From NCBI GenBank assembly GCA_037349105.1, contig JAYJMM010000042.1, positions 475,501 through 539,500 on the forward strand: DNA of 64,000 nucleotides, read 5' to 3'. The DNA is from Limnomonas spitsbergensis (taxonomy: Eukaryota; Chlorophyta; Chlorophyceae; Chlamydomonadales). This document shows, in pieces, positions 1 through 11,742 of this stretch. The position numbers and the translations under genes are program-made. Each line of letters opens with the position of its first letter. Positions within the stretch are counted from its first letter, which is position 1. Under the pieces are notes generated by a model. That model was given only the letters and a program-made list of their open reading frames with translations, was not told the origin of the DNA and made no database searches.

Positions 1-1040
1 GCATCCCTAACTGTGTGGTGTGACCCTGCCTTGGCGAAGCACACCCAAATTGCTTCGTCCCACCGGACATTGCCACCAGCGGCCACTTTCACTGTCCAAA
101 TGTGAGGGAGAAGCAACAGGTGGCTGATCTTTGGCAGCTTCGCAGTTTAGCACACATGGTGCGTGAGGCGATCCAGGCCCAGGCAAAGTCTTCGTCGGGA
201 GCTGGTAGCCATGCTGCCCATACACGCATGGGTAGTCAATGATGAACGGCATGACACTACAGTTTTAGAACCCCAACCAGCCCACAATTCGTCCGCACTA
301 TACTGTTTTGCTGTGCGTTTAGCGCCATTCTCACCCTCACGCATTCTTTCAGGTCAGTGCTCAGCGCCATTCTCGCCCTCATGCATCCCCCCTGCTGTAC
401 AGAGAAACCTTCAGGGCCAGCCCTAGGATGATCAGTGGACCCTGCCCACTGGCTGTTGCACCTACATCTCTCTCCCCCCAGTTCCGTGCACATGGGTGGC
501 CACCGGAAGGCGCAACGTCCTGGCAACGCGTCCAAGCCTGGAGGCAGTGTTCCCTCTGCAGGGCCCAACTCCACCTCAGAGGCTACCCAAGAGAGCAAAG
601 TGAGGCAGCGGAAAGATATGACATCGGGAGGTGTGTCAATATGATCAGCAAATACTTTTTGTTGTTCGGGAGGATGCCGCAGTTCATGCCCATTCGGCGT
701 TTTGCTTTAAACTTGATCAGATGCACTCCCTGCCGTGTCCATTTTGCCTCAGCATGCATTTTTAGGCCTTTCGACTATAACCCTTGCAAATGAACATACG
801 TTCACTAGAGTACCAACCAAAGGCTCGCCCACCGTTGTCCTGTGATTTACATTTTATCGCGACCTTGCCATACCATACGCTGTCCTTTGATTTACATACC
901 ATGGTGACCTTGTGTATGGTTGCAGTTTTACAGTTGTTAGTACTGGTGTGTGATCGCTTCCCTCTTCATTGTTTGGCACTTCTATGCGGTTCAAATGGTG
1001 CCCAGCCAGCACCCTGCCTCCCTACTCTGTCTATCAAATT
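1..1040. other. No supported gene
   Basis: Only short unsupported open frames occur here. One at 435-644 (+) is rich in Gly, Pro, Ser and Lys and could be an exon, but it has no recognisable domain and no clear splice partner. Confidence 0.5.
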
Positions 1041-1047
1041 TCCCATC

Positions 1048-1363
1048 CTTGCAGTACAGAAGGCATAATGAAGCTTGCAGTACGTAAGGCATAATGAAGC
1101 TTACAGTACGTAAGGCATAATGAAGCTTGCAGTACGTAAGGCATAGTAAAGCTTGCAGTACGTAAGGCATAATGAAGCTTGCAGTACGTAAGGCATAATG
1201 AAGCTTGCAGTACGTAAGGCATAGTGAAGCTTGCAGTACGTAAGGCATAGTGAAGCTTGCAGTACGTAAGGCATAATGAAGCTTGCAGTACGTAAGGCAT
1301 AATGAAGCTTGCAGTATGTAAGGCATAATGAAGCTTGCAGTACGTAAGGCATAATGAAGCTTG
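1048..1363. repeat. 26-bp minisatellite, about 12 copies
   Basis: The unit reads AAGCTTGCAGTACGTAAGGC followed by ATAATG. Copies are nearly identical, with sporadic ATAATG/ATAGTG changes. Each unit carries a HindIII-type AAGCTT. The array lies just upstream of the armadillo pseudogene. It creates open frames on the minus strand that are artefacts of the repeat. Confidence 0.95.
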
Positions 1364-1439
1364 CTGGAGGCTAAAGACCCTAAACCTTTAAGCCTTGTAC
1401 TCCTGCAGGACATCATGAATTCATGATCAAGAATCTGCA

Positions 1440-3127
1440 TATGCTGGCTGGTCCAAATGCCAGCAAAACCGACCAGATGTCGAGCATCATGGCCTTGAAT
1501 GGCCGGGGCGCTTCAGAGGATCAATCCCCAAGGGGCCCTTTGCCATGGCTTCAGGCCTCATCCCTGTCCTAGTCAGCATGATGGCGGAGGAACATGCCGC
1601 AGTGGTGCAACGAGCAGCCTGCTCCAATATTAACATCATAGCATTATTAGGAATGTCCGGACATCAGTTGCCGGTCAGGGAGTGGCGGAGAAGATCCAAA
1701 ATGCTGGCGCAACGCGCCATCTGCTCCGCATGCTCCACTCTTCGCCTGAGGACCAAGTGCTGCCACTCACCCTCCTCGTCACGCTGACGGATAAGGACCC
1801 CCGAGCCGTGTCTGAAATCGCATGCTCTTAGGACCTGCCCATCATCATCGCCTCGAAACATTCTTCTGTCGCAAGCAGCCTGGAGGACATGCCAAGGATC
1901 GAGCTTGTGCTGGAAATCATTCAGCTGCCCTTGCATCTGTTGAAGGCCATCAGGAGGCCATGGCTAAAGCCCACGGTATCCCCGTCTTGGTGAGCCAACT
2001 GTCAATGGCATCGCCAAACAACGAGCGGAAGCTGCGAGTTGCTGCACACGCCCTCGGCTGCATGGCCCAGATGTCGGGTGAGGTTATCCAGCGGTATCAG
2101 TATGTGGCTAGTATCATGCTGGAATTCGACTTGCTCCCTGGCCTGGTCAACCTAGTCGGGGCGCCGTGCTTGGCAATTGTGGAGCTTGCATGGAAGATGC
2201 AAGGTCATGCCTTGCACACGCTCGTCATGATCCTGGAGACACTCCAGCCGATGGACTGCCCCACTGGCGACGATGATGCGCTGTTGCCGAGTTCCGAGAA
2301 GGCCATGGCATACAAAGCTGTAGCCAAGAAGTTTGTACTTCGGTGTGCTTCCTTACCTCCTCCAGCTGCTGAAGAAACGGGTCCGTATCCCAGTCACGGC
2401 ATGGACGTGTGCACGCTCGCTCGAGGAGGAGGACTGTTTGAAGGCCTTACAAGGCGGCATCGTGCAGCTGCTGTTCACCTTTCTTGCCCAGGCGAATCAC
2501 GCGGGGGGGCTTCTGACATGCAGAGGCAACCGCTTGGCGGGTCTGCTGCATCAGGGCCAAGCTCAGGCCCTGGGTGCGCTTCGGAACCTCCTGATGAGTG
2601 GAGCTGCCCGGGACTAAGTGGTGAGCGAGCACGCCGCCTCCGGCGCTCTGTTTGTGGCGCTGCTGAGCTCGGCGTCCGAGGGGGTGCAGGAGCCGGCTGC
2701 AGGCGCCCTGAAGAACCTGCTGATGATGGGCGAGGCTGCATGCTTGGACACGGCGGACTTGTCGTGCGCATTCGCGCCACTGGTCTACCTCCTGAGGTCG
2801 AGATCGGCTGCGGTGCAAGGCGAGGCGGCAGGGGCGCTGCCCACTCTCATCCTGCTGCATGCTTCTCAGCATGATATCTTGGCCTGTGTTGCCATCGCCC
2901 CTCTGATCGGCCTGCTTAAGTCCAGCTCGGTTGATGCGCGGGAGCATGCAGCAGGGGCTTTGTGGGCGTTAGCATTGCTGCATCCTGAGAGCTACGAAGC
3001 GATGGTTGCCGAGGGCGCCGTCACCTCGCTGTCGGCGTTGCCCATCACTGACCTCTCGCACTGCGGGGAGGTGCGCGAGCAAGCGTACGGCGCACTGCAA
3101 GTGCTCACGGAAGAGCGCGGCGGGTAG
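1440..3127 (+). pseudogene. Armadillo (ARM) repeat protein, degraded
   Basis: Successive segments read as ARM helices in different frames: GLIPVLVSMMAEE near 1554, GVAEKIQNAGATRHLL from 1679, GIPVLVSQLS near 1975, GVLPYLLQLLKK near 2342, then a long stretch 2618-3127 with typical A-GAL-NL and AAGALW motifs. The frame changes between about 1665 and 1680, near 1930 and near 2335, and in-frame stops lie at 1829-1831 (TAG) and 2615-2617 (TAA). The last stop separates two ARM stretches that share one frame. No splice signals rescue all of these breaks, so I call it a pseudogene. Intact ARM proteins usually act in protein-protein binding, for example importin-like or E3-ligase scaffolds. Partial rescue by unseen introns or assembly errors is possible. 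Confidence 0.75.
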
Positions 3128-3129
3128 AG

Positions 3130-5200
3130 ACTCTTGTGTGCGGGCTGGGCCTGGATGGATCTCTTGCTGTGGTCGCGACCATTTCAAATTGAGTGCCCTT
3201 TGCTCGTGATAAAAGCGGATTGGAATATTCTCTGGGTGGCCGTGGGGTCCTGAATCAAATAATTTGAGGGGATTCAGACGTTGGTAACGGATGGTAGCAG
3301 CGTGGACGCGGCCTCGGCCCATGCCGCACTGTTTTCTTAACCTCCATATCCCTGCGGGACGTAGTTTTCTTTCTTTTTCCCTCTTAGTCAGGGTGCATCA
3401 GATATCAGGGAAGCGGGGCTTCATTGCATACGCCACTGACAAGCAAGTTGTCAAATTGGTGGTGCTAGTGGTGATGCCCTTCGGACCTCGTACAGTCGGA
3501 CAGGAATTGGCTGGAATGCCTTTTTCAAATTTACTCTGGTCCATCTTCAATCGTGATTGTTTGTTTATGGGCAAGCTGAGGAGTGCATTTTTTGTTGCCC
3601 CTACCAGGGGCCCGTGCCCCTACTATTCCTTTTTTTTCTGTTGATGCTGGCAAGGATGGCTGATTTGTGCACACTCTGACACATGTCCATGCAAACATTC
3701 GGGTACTTTTGCTTTACATGAAATCATGGTAGCTTTGATTGAGAGAAAGTAGATAGATAGGGGATTCGCAGGGGTGCCGGTTTACGTTTTCCCGCTTACC
3801 CAGGATTGATACGAGTTGTAGTTTTGTTGTGCCTGAATGGATTAAAAGGATGCAGCTTTGACACGTGAAATACTGGGTGAACTCAAAAGAGTAATATTCA
3901 GGATGGTCCCGTTTTTCAGTGTATCCACCGGAGGTCATGGACAAGATTTCCAATTGTCTGGAGTTCTTACTCGGAATGGAGCTTTTTGAATCGGGGCAAG
4001 GATTTCTTTGTTTTCAGATGGTCACAGATTCATCGAATGAAGTTGGGTTGGTTGCAGTGCACGAGCACGCGACGTTTCATCTTTTTTTTATATGATAGCT
4101 CACAACGATTTACTGTTGTTGTGCTGCCGTTAAGTCATTATCTGTTATTCCGTTTGCATAGGTGGGAAGTTATCTGTTGTGTGTGTCACCCCATCAGAAG
4201 ATATCTTGACAATCAGAGAATTTCTGTGCTGAAATGTCACACCTCATTATTTGATGAGTAGATTCCATACCGAAAATTCCATTTCTGGTCCACCATTCGG
4301 GGCTGGTTTGTTATTAATGACTGTGTCAAAATTTACCGTAGTTGTGGTATTAGAGGCGTCCTTGGCCAGCCGTTCAACGCCTCTCTTGCACTCTTTTCCT
4401 AGTCGATGGTTCCTTTTAGCTGATGGTGCCACAATGCTCACATGCAGTCGTCTTGCCATCCACTGCTTAAATCTTACCAACATAATTTTCTGTCTCAATA
4501 ATGGGCCGATAAACGGCAGTGCTTGTGTTTGAGGAGCCGCCCCAACACACACATGCCTTTATGGCATGCACCTTGATAATGCAAGCTATATTTTATGATG
4601 CGGCTACTCAACAGGAATGGACATGGGGAATGCAACAGCGGAGATCTCTTCTCATTCTGAAGCTCACGAAAAGGATGTGATTTCTCCCTGAATCGTATAT
4701 TTTCGAGACCCCCCTGCACCATAAACCTTACTTTGCCTGCCCATATCGACCTCCCCTTTCAGACCATAAATACATCGCGAAGACCAGATTTGATATCCTC
4801 TACAGTCGAAAGCTTTGAATGATGGGGTACACAATTTACTTTTTGCCACTTCAATTTGAGCACTAACATACACTAGTAGAGACTTATATAAACACCCCTG
4901 TATAATTCCTACCAGCTGACAACTTAACTGGGGCATAGGTCAATATCCCTAGATCACTACTGGGAATTTCCTGGTAATACCATGGGTTACATGTGATTAA
5001 CACACAATTTGGTTAACTTTGCACGACTGCCGAAGGCGCGAACATGGTGACACCCCCTGGTGACACCGATGCTTAACCACGGCCACTTTCTTCAAAGACA
5101 ATTTACCGTCGTGACGTCTTGGCAAGAGGGGTTAACATGACGATACTGGCGTAAATCTATATGTATCATTAACAGGTTGGCCGTAAGTTACTTGGTCATC
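3130..5200. other. Intergenic, no gene seen
   Basis: This is a more AT-rich stretch with scattered short frames and no domain, splice-phase chain or repeat array. It probably contains the former 3' region of the ARM gene. Confidence 0.5.
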
Positions 5201-5204
5201 CATA

Positions 5205-5332
5205 TTCCCTTACCCTTCATGTTCCTTTCCTTTCCCCTCTTGCCAAGTTTCTCCTTGCCAGGCACAAAGTTGGGGGCCCATGCGACCGAGCCTTTCATTG
5301 AGCAGGGCCATCCCAGAGGTGTGACGTCATTG
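5205..5332 (-). repeat. Dispersed element A, partial copy
   Basis: This copy carries the element A core, CCCAGAGGTGTGACGTCATT, preceded by the CGAGCC(T)n / GGGGGCCCATGCG head and a pyrimidine-rich body, all in reverse orientation. Its best relatives in the window are at 16015, 34305 and 40260. Confidence 0.75.
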
Positions 5333-5569
5333 ACTAGATATATGGACCCGGTATTGAGTACCTGAACCACAGGCCAACAGTTTGCAAACAGGTACTCTAG
5401 GCTGCTCAAGTATCCTTCATACTGACATAACTTAAAAGCGCCTTTGTTAAGTATTGGACGAGAAATTAATCAAATCACTATGTAAGTACACATTCACACC
5501 CTATGGTCCACACTTACTGACTATCATACCACTTCAGTGCCTACACTGACATGCCGCATACATTCAGAT

Positions 5570-5830
5570 ACCGTTACACCTCTGGACCATGCTAAACAAA
5601 CAGGCTCGGCCGCATGGGCGCCCGACTGTCAGGTCAGGTGTAAATTGAGTATTGGGTAGAGGAGAAAGGAGAGACAGACGGAAAAAGGAGAGGGAAAGGA
5701 CCACCCTGAAAAGAAAGGGAAGTCTGATTCCCCATCTCGACCACGTCCTAGTCCTCGACGAAGCAAAAGCAAAGGGGGGATAGAGAGCAACAGGGCAGCA
5801 ATCCTGCCCAAAACTAAAAGGATAAGTACT
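5570..5830 (+). repeat. Dispersed element A
   Basis: It starts with GTTACACCTCTGGACCATGC, continues through GGCTCGGCCGCATGGGCGCC and then has a purine-rich body (GGAGAAAGGAGAGACAG-like), as in the other plus-oriented copies. Confidence 0.8.
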
Positions 5831-6260
5831 CCTTTCCACATGTGCTGGGACTCCTGGGCGAGCCTGTCCATTGAGACTGAGAACCAGAATACCTTCTGAA
5901 CACCCTACAATGACAGCAGCGCAGGGGCATTTCCGATGTCCAAACCACTGCCTCTGCCGTTCCCATTTAGCATGACATACAATCCGTTATATAGGTCAAG
6001 GAAATCTTGGTTCAGAGCTCTTGGCAAGACCCAAGCAAGCTACAACTTTATGCGAAAAGCGCTGCCGACACATCTACAGCTGCCCGCATGTCATGCACCT
6101 AACGACTTGCTCTACTCCAAGAGCAGAGGACCAGTGCCTATTGTGAGAGCTCCTCAGTCCCAGAACTCCTGACCCTCCTCCTTTGAAAAAACTGTTCCCA
6201 CTAAACCCAACCCAGCCATCCGCCACTGTTAATATACCTGTCTTGTTAAATAAGCGGTGC

Positions 6261-7037
6261 TTAACCGCCGAAGCCCTTCTTCTTGCCTCCCGCAGACACC
6301 GTCTCGCCCATGAGCTCGTCCGCGGTGACTACACCAGCAGTGCGCGCGATGGCCTCTTCCGGACACAAGGCGTCCCGGCGCTCCAGAATATACTTCTTGA
6401 GCTCCAGGAACTTGTCTAGTGACCTTAGCTCCACCTTCGAGCCGTCCTTGAGCGTCACCACCATGTCTCCCCAGAGCCCGACTCCCCGTCCGATGGTGAT
6501 CACATCCTTCACTTGCTGGTACGCGATGTCTGTCTGCTCAACCTTCCACGGCGCATTGGTGGACACAGAGAGCCTCCGGTCCGTGAACTTATACGTGACG
6601 AACGCAGCCCGTGTTGCGGAGGAGAAGGTAAGCGGCAACCAAACCAGCGTGGTGCCCAGGGCCATGTTCACAAGCAGATCTCCACGGTGGGGGGAGCCCT
6701 GGTAGTACACAGTCTCTCCGGTGTAGTCATACACCACTTTTTCCCTTTCCTTCTTGGCTGATTTCTCGCCGGTGGGGGTCTTCCACTCTTCCTTGCTGGC
6801 AACTGGCTTGGCGATGGCGCTCTGTCCATAGGGAGTTGCACCCTTCACGGTCCTCAGCTTAGCCAAGCGCTTTTCTAGCTCCGAGTCGGCGTCGCCCTCG
6901 GCTGCCCTCACAACACAGCGGCCACGGTGGGCGACACCATGCGCAACGCACCCAAGGCGCTGTGACACAGCGCTACGCTGAGCCACACACTGCCGCGTCG
7001 ACATCCCAGTCGCGGAGGTTGAGTGGATGGCAAGCAT
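6261..7037 (-). CDS. Plastid-targeted YdbS-like (bPH) membrane protein
   Basis: This is an intact 258-residue single-exon gene. Residues 1 to about 50 are rich in Ala, Ser, Arg and Thr without acidic residues, as expected for a chloroplast transit peptide. A conserved block follows: TPYGQSAIAKP (about 67-77), the GSPHRGDLLVNMALGTTLVW hydrophobic segment (about 114-133), AAFVTYKFTDRRLSV, YQQVKDVITIGRGVGLWGD and a C-terminal LDKFLELKKYILERR. These match a conserved family of cyanobacterial and plastid proteins with a bacterial-type PH domain next to membrane segments (Arabidopsis At3g61870-like). A thylakoid or envelope location is inferred. The biochemical role is not established. The ATG at 7035-7037 is chosen because the transit peptide starts there. 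It is unusually compact for this window: no intron and no repeat inside it. Confidence 0.88.
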   Translation of the reverse strand: MLAIHSTSATGMSTRQCVAQRSAVSQRLGCVAHGVAHRGRCVVRAAEGDADSELEKRLAKLRTVKGATPYGQSAIAKPVASKEEWKTPTGEKSAKKEREKVVYDYTGETVYYQGSPHRGDLLVNMALGTTLVWLPLTFSSATRAAFVTYKFTDRRLSVSTNAPWKVEQTDIAYQQVKDVITIGRGVGLWGDMVVTLKDGSKVELRSLDKFLELKKYILERRDALCPEEAIARTAGVVTADELMGETVSAGGKKKGFGG

Positions 7038-7264
7038 GATCTTCGGTGGCTAGGTGAATGAGAGGGGTGGGTGCGGGAAGAGGTGGCGAGCAAGTTCCCG
7101 ATATGCAGATATGTTAATGTTATCCTTGACCTGGCCCGTGACCTCTTTGGAACCGCATGTGTATGAACCCCACAATGCACTAAACCCCATCGCCTACGAA
7201 ATCAGGCATGCCACAGTTAGGGGTTCAACAAAACAAGATATCTTGATCTGCAAGGGTTAGAACG

Positions 7265-7395
7265 GTGCATTCCTAGGCCCTGCTGAGCGCTCGGCCGCGT
7301 GGGGCTGGTATGGATGACTAAACTCAATTCCAGCTGCCATGCACAGCCAGGCCCATGGTGCAGCCATGCCGTTCTCCTATGTAAGGGGGGCAGGA
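7265..7395 (+). repeat. Dispersed element E
   Basis: It shares CTAGGCCCTGCTGA, CTCGGCCGCGTGGGGCTGGT, CTCAATTCCAGCT and CATGGTGCAGCCATGCC with 8115-8250 and, in reverse orientation, with 16775-16925 and 50640-50795. It is about 130-150 bp long. Confidence 0.75.
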
Positions 7396-7489
7396 TCTAT
7401 AGGGGCAGTGGAATTTTTATTGCTCGACATTGCGAACCATGTCAATAATTATTTGTGTGTACCAGGCCTCCTTAATCCTTATGCAAGTC

Positions 7490-7612
7490 GATGGGTGGCG
7501 GCCATTGTGGAGCATGGGACCAAGCCTTGAACGGCTCACGGCCGTTGGCCCAGGCAGCAGGTCTTGTTGCTCCAGGCCCCCACAGCCGTAGGCCATTAAG
7601 TAGGTGAAGCAC
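7490..7612 (-). repeat. Dispersed element B
   Basis: It contains ACCAAGCCTTGAACGGC, GGCCCAGGCAGCAG and CCGTAGGCCAT in reverse order of the family consensus. More than 20 related copies occur in the window. Confidence 0.7.
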
Positions 7613-7804
7613 CCTACAATAAACAGTTGACGATGTCCCAGTCCATGAGGGAGGAATCCTCCGTTAAGCAGTCTCGCTAGTTATGCTTTAGCTTATAGCC
7701 GAATGAAAGCCTGAAGCAAAGAACGGGTACCTTCAAATGAAACTGACTCTCAAGCCAAGTCTCAAGCTTGCACTTAAATCTCATACGAGTCTTCAGGCAT
7801 TCAC

Positions 7805-8030
7805 TGGACTCAGTCGCCCATGCGGCCGAGCCTTGTCAGCATGGCCCAGAGGTTAATGACGTTACACCTCTGGGCCCTGCTCAAAAAGGCTCGGCCGCGT
7901 GGGCGCCGTACTTTTAGGGGCGAAAAAAAAAGGAAAAGGGAGAAATAAAGTGAAGGGACAGACAAATGGCTGGAAAAGAAAGTCAAATGAAGGTCCAGCC
8001 TCATGGCCCAGAGGTGAAATGTCATTAAGT
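7805..8030 (+). repeat. Nested or inverted pair of element A
   Basis: A minus-oriented head (CGCCCATGCGGCCGAGCCTT) abuts a plus-oriented copy (ACGTTACACCTCTGGGCCCT) with its purine body. Another head fragment (GGCCCAGAGGTGAAATGTCA) closes it. The inverted arrangement could form a hairpin. Confidence 0.7.
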
Positions 8031-8114
8031 GGACTGAGTGTACCTGCCGCCTAACACAGATCTGACCAGGGGTCGATCCAGCCAGTCATAATTTTGGCGG
8101 AGGTGAGAACAATG

Positions 8115-8250
8115 CGTACCCGCTAGGCCCTGCTGAAAGCTCGGCAGCATGGGGCTGGTAGCAAAACGGCATAACTCAATTCCAGCTACCATGAACAGCT
8201 TGAGCCATGGTGCAGCCATGCCATCCTCCTATGTGAGGGGGGCATACAAA
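8115..8250 (+). repeat. Dispersed element E
   Basis: This is the second plus-oriented copy, sharing CTCAATTCCAGCTACCATGA, GTGCAGCCATGCC and TCCTATGTGAGGGGGG with 7265-7395. Confidence 0.75.
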
Positions 8251-8424
8251 ACATGGGACCTGGCGTTAAAGATAGGGGGAGAGAGGATGGGTTGCCATAA
8301 GCGATCTTGATGGCTGACAGTTAGGTCGGCTGTCGAAAAGGCAGCTGTAGAAATGTCAGATCTACAGTGCTATTCTTGAAGGCACCTCTTGACTCATTGC
8401 CAGTTCATACTCCCTTTCCTCCCA

Positions 8425-8500
8425 ACTCTTTACTTAGGTGGCGCTCACGCGGCCGAGCCTTTTTGAGCAGGGCCCAGAGGTGTAACGTCATTGACTCCTC
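8425..8500 (-). repeat. Element A head fragment
   Basis: Only the head remains: GCGGCCGAGCCTTTTTGAGC, then the GGCCCAGAGGTGTAACGTCA core. Confidence 0.75.
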
Positions 8501-8809
8501 CCATGTGATGGGGAACATCCGGCTTTGATGTCTAACGCCCAGCAGCGCCAGCTCAGCGATCTGCTCAACAACAGACTGTGGGCTCCACATCAGCATGGTG
8601 TGAAATTGTGTGATAGGGTGTGAAGTTTTTTGTGAAGTTTTTACAGTCCAACGGGGCATCACATTTGATGCATGGGACTTGTGCCAGTAAACCGGTACAG
8701 GCACTAAATATGGTGTGGAATGGTGAATCATTCTGAACATAAAAGCATTACAGGGTCATACAAGCACCATGCTGTACCAGTGTTTCCTTTTTCGTGTCTC
8801 AGCTACTTG

Positions 8810-8970
8810 TCAGCTTTACTCCGGCCGCTGGCCGGCTACCCAATTTGTGGCCAGCCATGCTGCTTTTGCCGCCGGCTGTTGGCCGGTCCAGGCCTGGTCC
8901 CAATGGGGGCCGGGGAAGAGCCTACCCAAAGTGGACTGGTAGCCGAAAAACGAAGCACTGTGCTGAACCT
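8810..8970 (+). repeat. Dispersed element B
   Basis: The order is: TTTGTGGCCAGCCATGCTGC, then GCCGGTCCAGGCCTGGTCCC, then AAAGTGGACTGGTAGCC. The same order recurs at 20510-20690 and 26440-26545. Confidence 0.7.
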
Positions 8971-9477
8971 GCTTTCTGCTGGTGCAGATGACTCCAACTT
9001 CGCTTGGAGATACGCGAGTCTGCCGTAGGCTGAAAAGCACAGCAGGGTAGATCAAGCCATACAAGAGATCCACCACAGCGGCTGCCTCCATGGGATTATA
9101 GAACGAATGCATGTCGCCTTCCTGTACCTGCATGCTTCGATAAAAATCACATGGGAGTGAGAGGCGGGTCGAAACAATAAAGGGGAACGTGAGGAGGCAT
9201 TAGGATTCATCACAAGAATCCTGCACTAGTCGATGTCGACATCATGGCAATCAGGGTACATCAAGGATGCTTTGGCAACATGTCAGCTACATAACGGCCT
9301 ACGGCCGTGAGGGGGAGAGGTAGAGAGGCTGGAGTTTCGAGTCCTGCTGCTTCAGCCACCAGCCGCCATCCAGTCGAGGCTTTGCCTCCCCATGGTGCGC
9401 GTTGGCGGCCGCCCAGCAGCCAGTTAGAGCTGGTCTGATGCACTAAATAACTGGTCCCTATGCATCTGATGCTGCTG

Positions 9478-9800
9478 CCTCTAGCCAGCTGCCATCAGCC
9501 AACCCCATGCTGCCCCATGTAGCTATTGCTGCTGCCTCCAGCGAGCTGCCATCAGCCAACCCCATGCTGCCCCATGCAGCTGTTGCTGCTGCCTCCAGCG
9601 AGCTGCCATCAGCCAACCCCATGCTGCCCCATGCAGCTGTTGCTGCTGCCTCGAGCGAGCTGCCATCAGCCAACCCCATGCTGCCCCATGCAGCTGTTGC
9701 TGCTGCCTCCAGCCAGCTGCCATCAGCCAACCCCGTGCTGCCCCATGCAGCTGTTGCTGCTTCCTCTAGCCAGCTGCCATCAGCCAACCCCATGCGGCTT
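9478..9800. repeat. 57-bp VNTR, about 5.5 copies
   Basis: The unit contains CTGCCATCAGCCAACCCCAT, GCTGCCCCATGCAGCTGTTG and CTGCTGCCTCCAGCGAG. Because 57 is a multiple of 3, several frames stay open on both strands; on the plus strand one reads as repeats of 19 residues ending ELPSANP. Whether any frame is translated cannot be decided here. Confidence 0.9.
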
Positions 9801-10024
9801 CTTCTGTTACCTCCATGCAATGGTTGTTGACTGATATGGCTAGCCCCAGACTGCCTATGACATATGTCACCCCAATGCAAGGGCTGCCTGTCTCTGAGAG
9901 GGTTTCCAATGCAGACGCGGATGTAGCCCCCTAGGATGCTGCCGCCATGCAGGTCCAACCTGGGGAGTGCTCCCGGCTCAAGCGGCCTTTTCTGGTCTCG
10001 CAATTTTAGAACAAGAGCCGGAAG

Positions 10025-10441
10025 GTGAGCTACTCAGCCAAACCTAGGCAGCGGAAGGGTATGTTTATCCGGGAGTTCATGGGGGCCAGGCGTGCTACCA
10101 TGACCAGTTGCTCCATGCCCATCAGCACTCCAGCTGAGGTCACACTTTTAAACCAGCTTTTGCCCTATCACACGTGTGGATACAAGACAAATTTTGACAG
10201 CCTGGCTAGGGCATTTAAGGACGAGGTGGTCTGTGCTCTGAGGCAGCAGCTTGTTGGGGGCCAAGGCAATCAGCTGACCACTAAAGCAGCTAAGCATTTG
10301 GCAGCATTTGACATAAATGTGGCAACAGAGCTGCGTCGGCAAGGCACATTTGGCGTGATTGAGGCCATCACGGGTACTGCTAAGCACTCTGCCCGCCTTT
10401 TGTTGGAGTCCAGCAGGTCGTCAATCCTATGGATGCACTGA
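10025..10441 (+). CDS. Hypothetical protein fragment
   Basis: This open frame of about 138 codons has ordinary amino-acid composition, including KAAKHLAAFDINVATELRRQ near residues 85-104. It is not simple repeat. I do not recognise a family. It may be an exon or a transposon-derived piece, since it lies among dispersed repeats and next to the 57-bp VNTR. The start shown is only the first ATG-like position, and a GTGAGC at 10024 could be a donor of something upstream. Confidence 0.3.
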   Translation: MSYSAKPRQRKGMFIREFMGARRATMTSCSMPISTPAEVTLLNQLLPYHTCGYKTNFDSLARAFKDEVVCALRQQLVGGQGNQLTTKAAKHLAAFDINVATELRRQGTFGVIEAITGTAKHSARLLLESSRSSILWMH

Positions 10442-11742
10442 TACTTCTAAGGTGGTAGATTCCAGCAGGGCAGGTGGCCAGGAAATTGCAAACTGGGCTT
10501 TCAGTTCCTTCAGGTTCAGTCCAAGTCAGGAGGTGGAAGAGCATGGTCAAGCTGGATGGGCCCCCAAAGCAAGGGCAGGGGGCAAAACCCTGCATGTGTG
10601 GTTGGAGGTCAGATGGTAGCTTGGGGCTTCATGCTCACCGGAGCACGTGCGGGCCTTACCAGGCAAAGCATGGCAAGAAAGCAGCTGCCTAGTTTGGTTA
10701 TACTTTGTACTGTATTCTTGTGCAACCATAGGGATTGCAACTCATTATGCTGATCACGTTTCATGCGAGGGTTTAAGACAATTGTCACGCATTAGGGTAC
10801 ACCTTTTTTGTGGCATGCCCAAACATGAGAGCAAGCAGATGTTCTTGAGTTTGGCTCTTTTGCTGAATCCATATATTTTTTTTGTGGAAGCTTATCATTT
10901 GCTGCCATGACATGGCATAGGACCACTCACTGCCATGCAGGGCACACGCTGTTTTTGCTGAATGCTCGTGTTGCAGAGCAACTTTTAATGACATCAAGTT
11001 CACCATCTTAGTTGTCGATGCGCCTCGAGTTGAGGCTAGGGACTGTGACGAATCTAAGGAGACAGGAGCAACTCGGCGACTCGGCTGGTTGTACCGTAGC
11101 ATGCTCATCAGCTCAACACAGCGCATTTGTATTAATCTAGGTACCGTAGTATCTATACACAAATTTGCTTTGATGTGACTGCATGGAAGGTCTGGACAGA
11201 AATGGACAGTGGACAGAAAAACGCCAGTCCTCAATATGTTACTTGTTGGCTCGCCCGTGAGTTCAGAGGCATGCGCCTTCAACACGACAAATCATTACTT
11301 CAATATCAGGCACAGCGCTGCGCGTTACGCGATTTGTCCTACGAAGGTTCCCCTTCCCGACCATGCAAAATATACCTCAGCGGCCGCCGCGGATGTGCTT
11401 GCTCGTTGAAGTTCAGGATGACTGAAAGGTTGGGATAGCCTCAATTCCCAGAGAATTCACTCTCGAATGCCTGAGGGTCGCCAAATATATACACAGGCAC
11501 GACACTGATAAGTAGTATGTGGCTGTACCACTCACACCGGTTGATTGATATGGAAGTGGCACACGCACCTTGATTGGTGACTCACTCGCACACCTTGATA
11601 GGTCGAGCAGGTGCATGTATATAAATGTTTATTGTTTTGCGCTTTCCCTCGTATTGCAGACAAACAGAGCTGTACTAAATCACGGCGTTGCGGAGAGTCC
11701 GGCCAAACTTTTCAGATTGACTACTGCGCAGTTCAAGTCAAC
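10442..11742. other. Intergenic, no gene seen
   Basis: Only short unsupported frames are present. The 3' half is probably the promoter and 5' leader of the Pro-rich protein gene that starts at 11743. Confidence 0.45.

Noticed and set aside
991..1440. Minus-strand Leu/Tyr-rich repeat frame
   Set aside because: Read-through of the 26-bp minisatellite; no supporting features.
9458..10003. Minus-strand Gly/Ala/Ser/Leu repeat protein of 181 aa
   Set aside because: The 57-bp VNTR keeps all frames open; no signal or domain outside the repeat.
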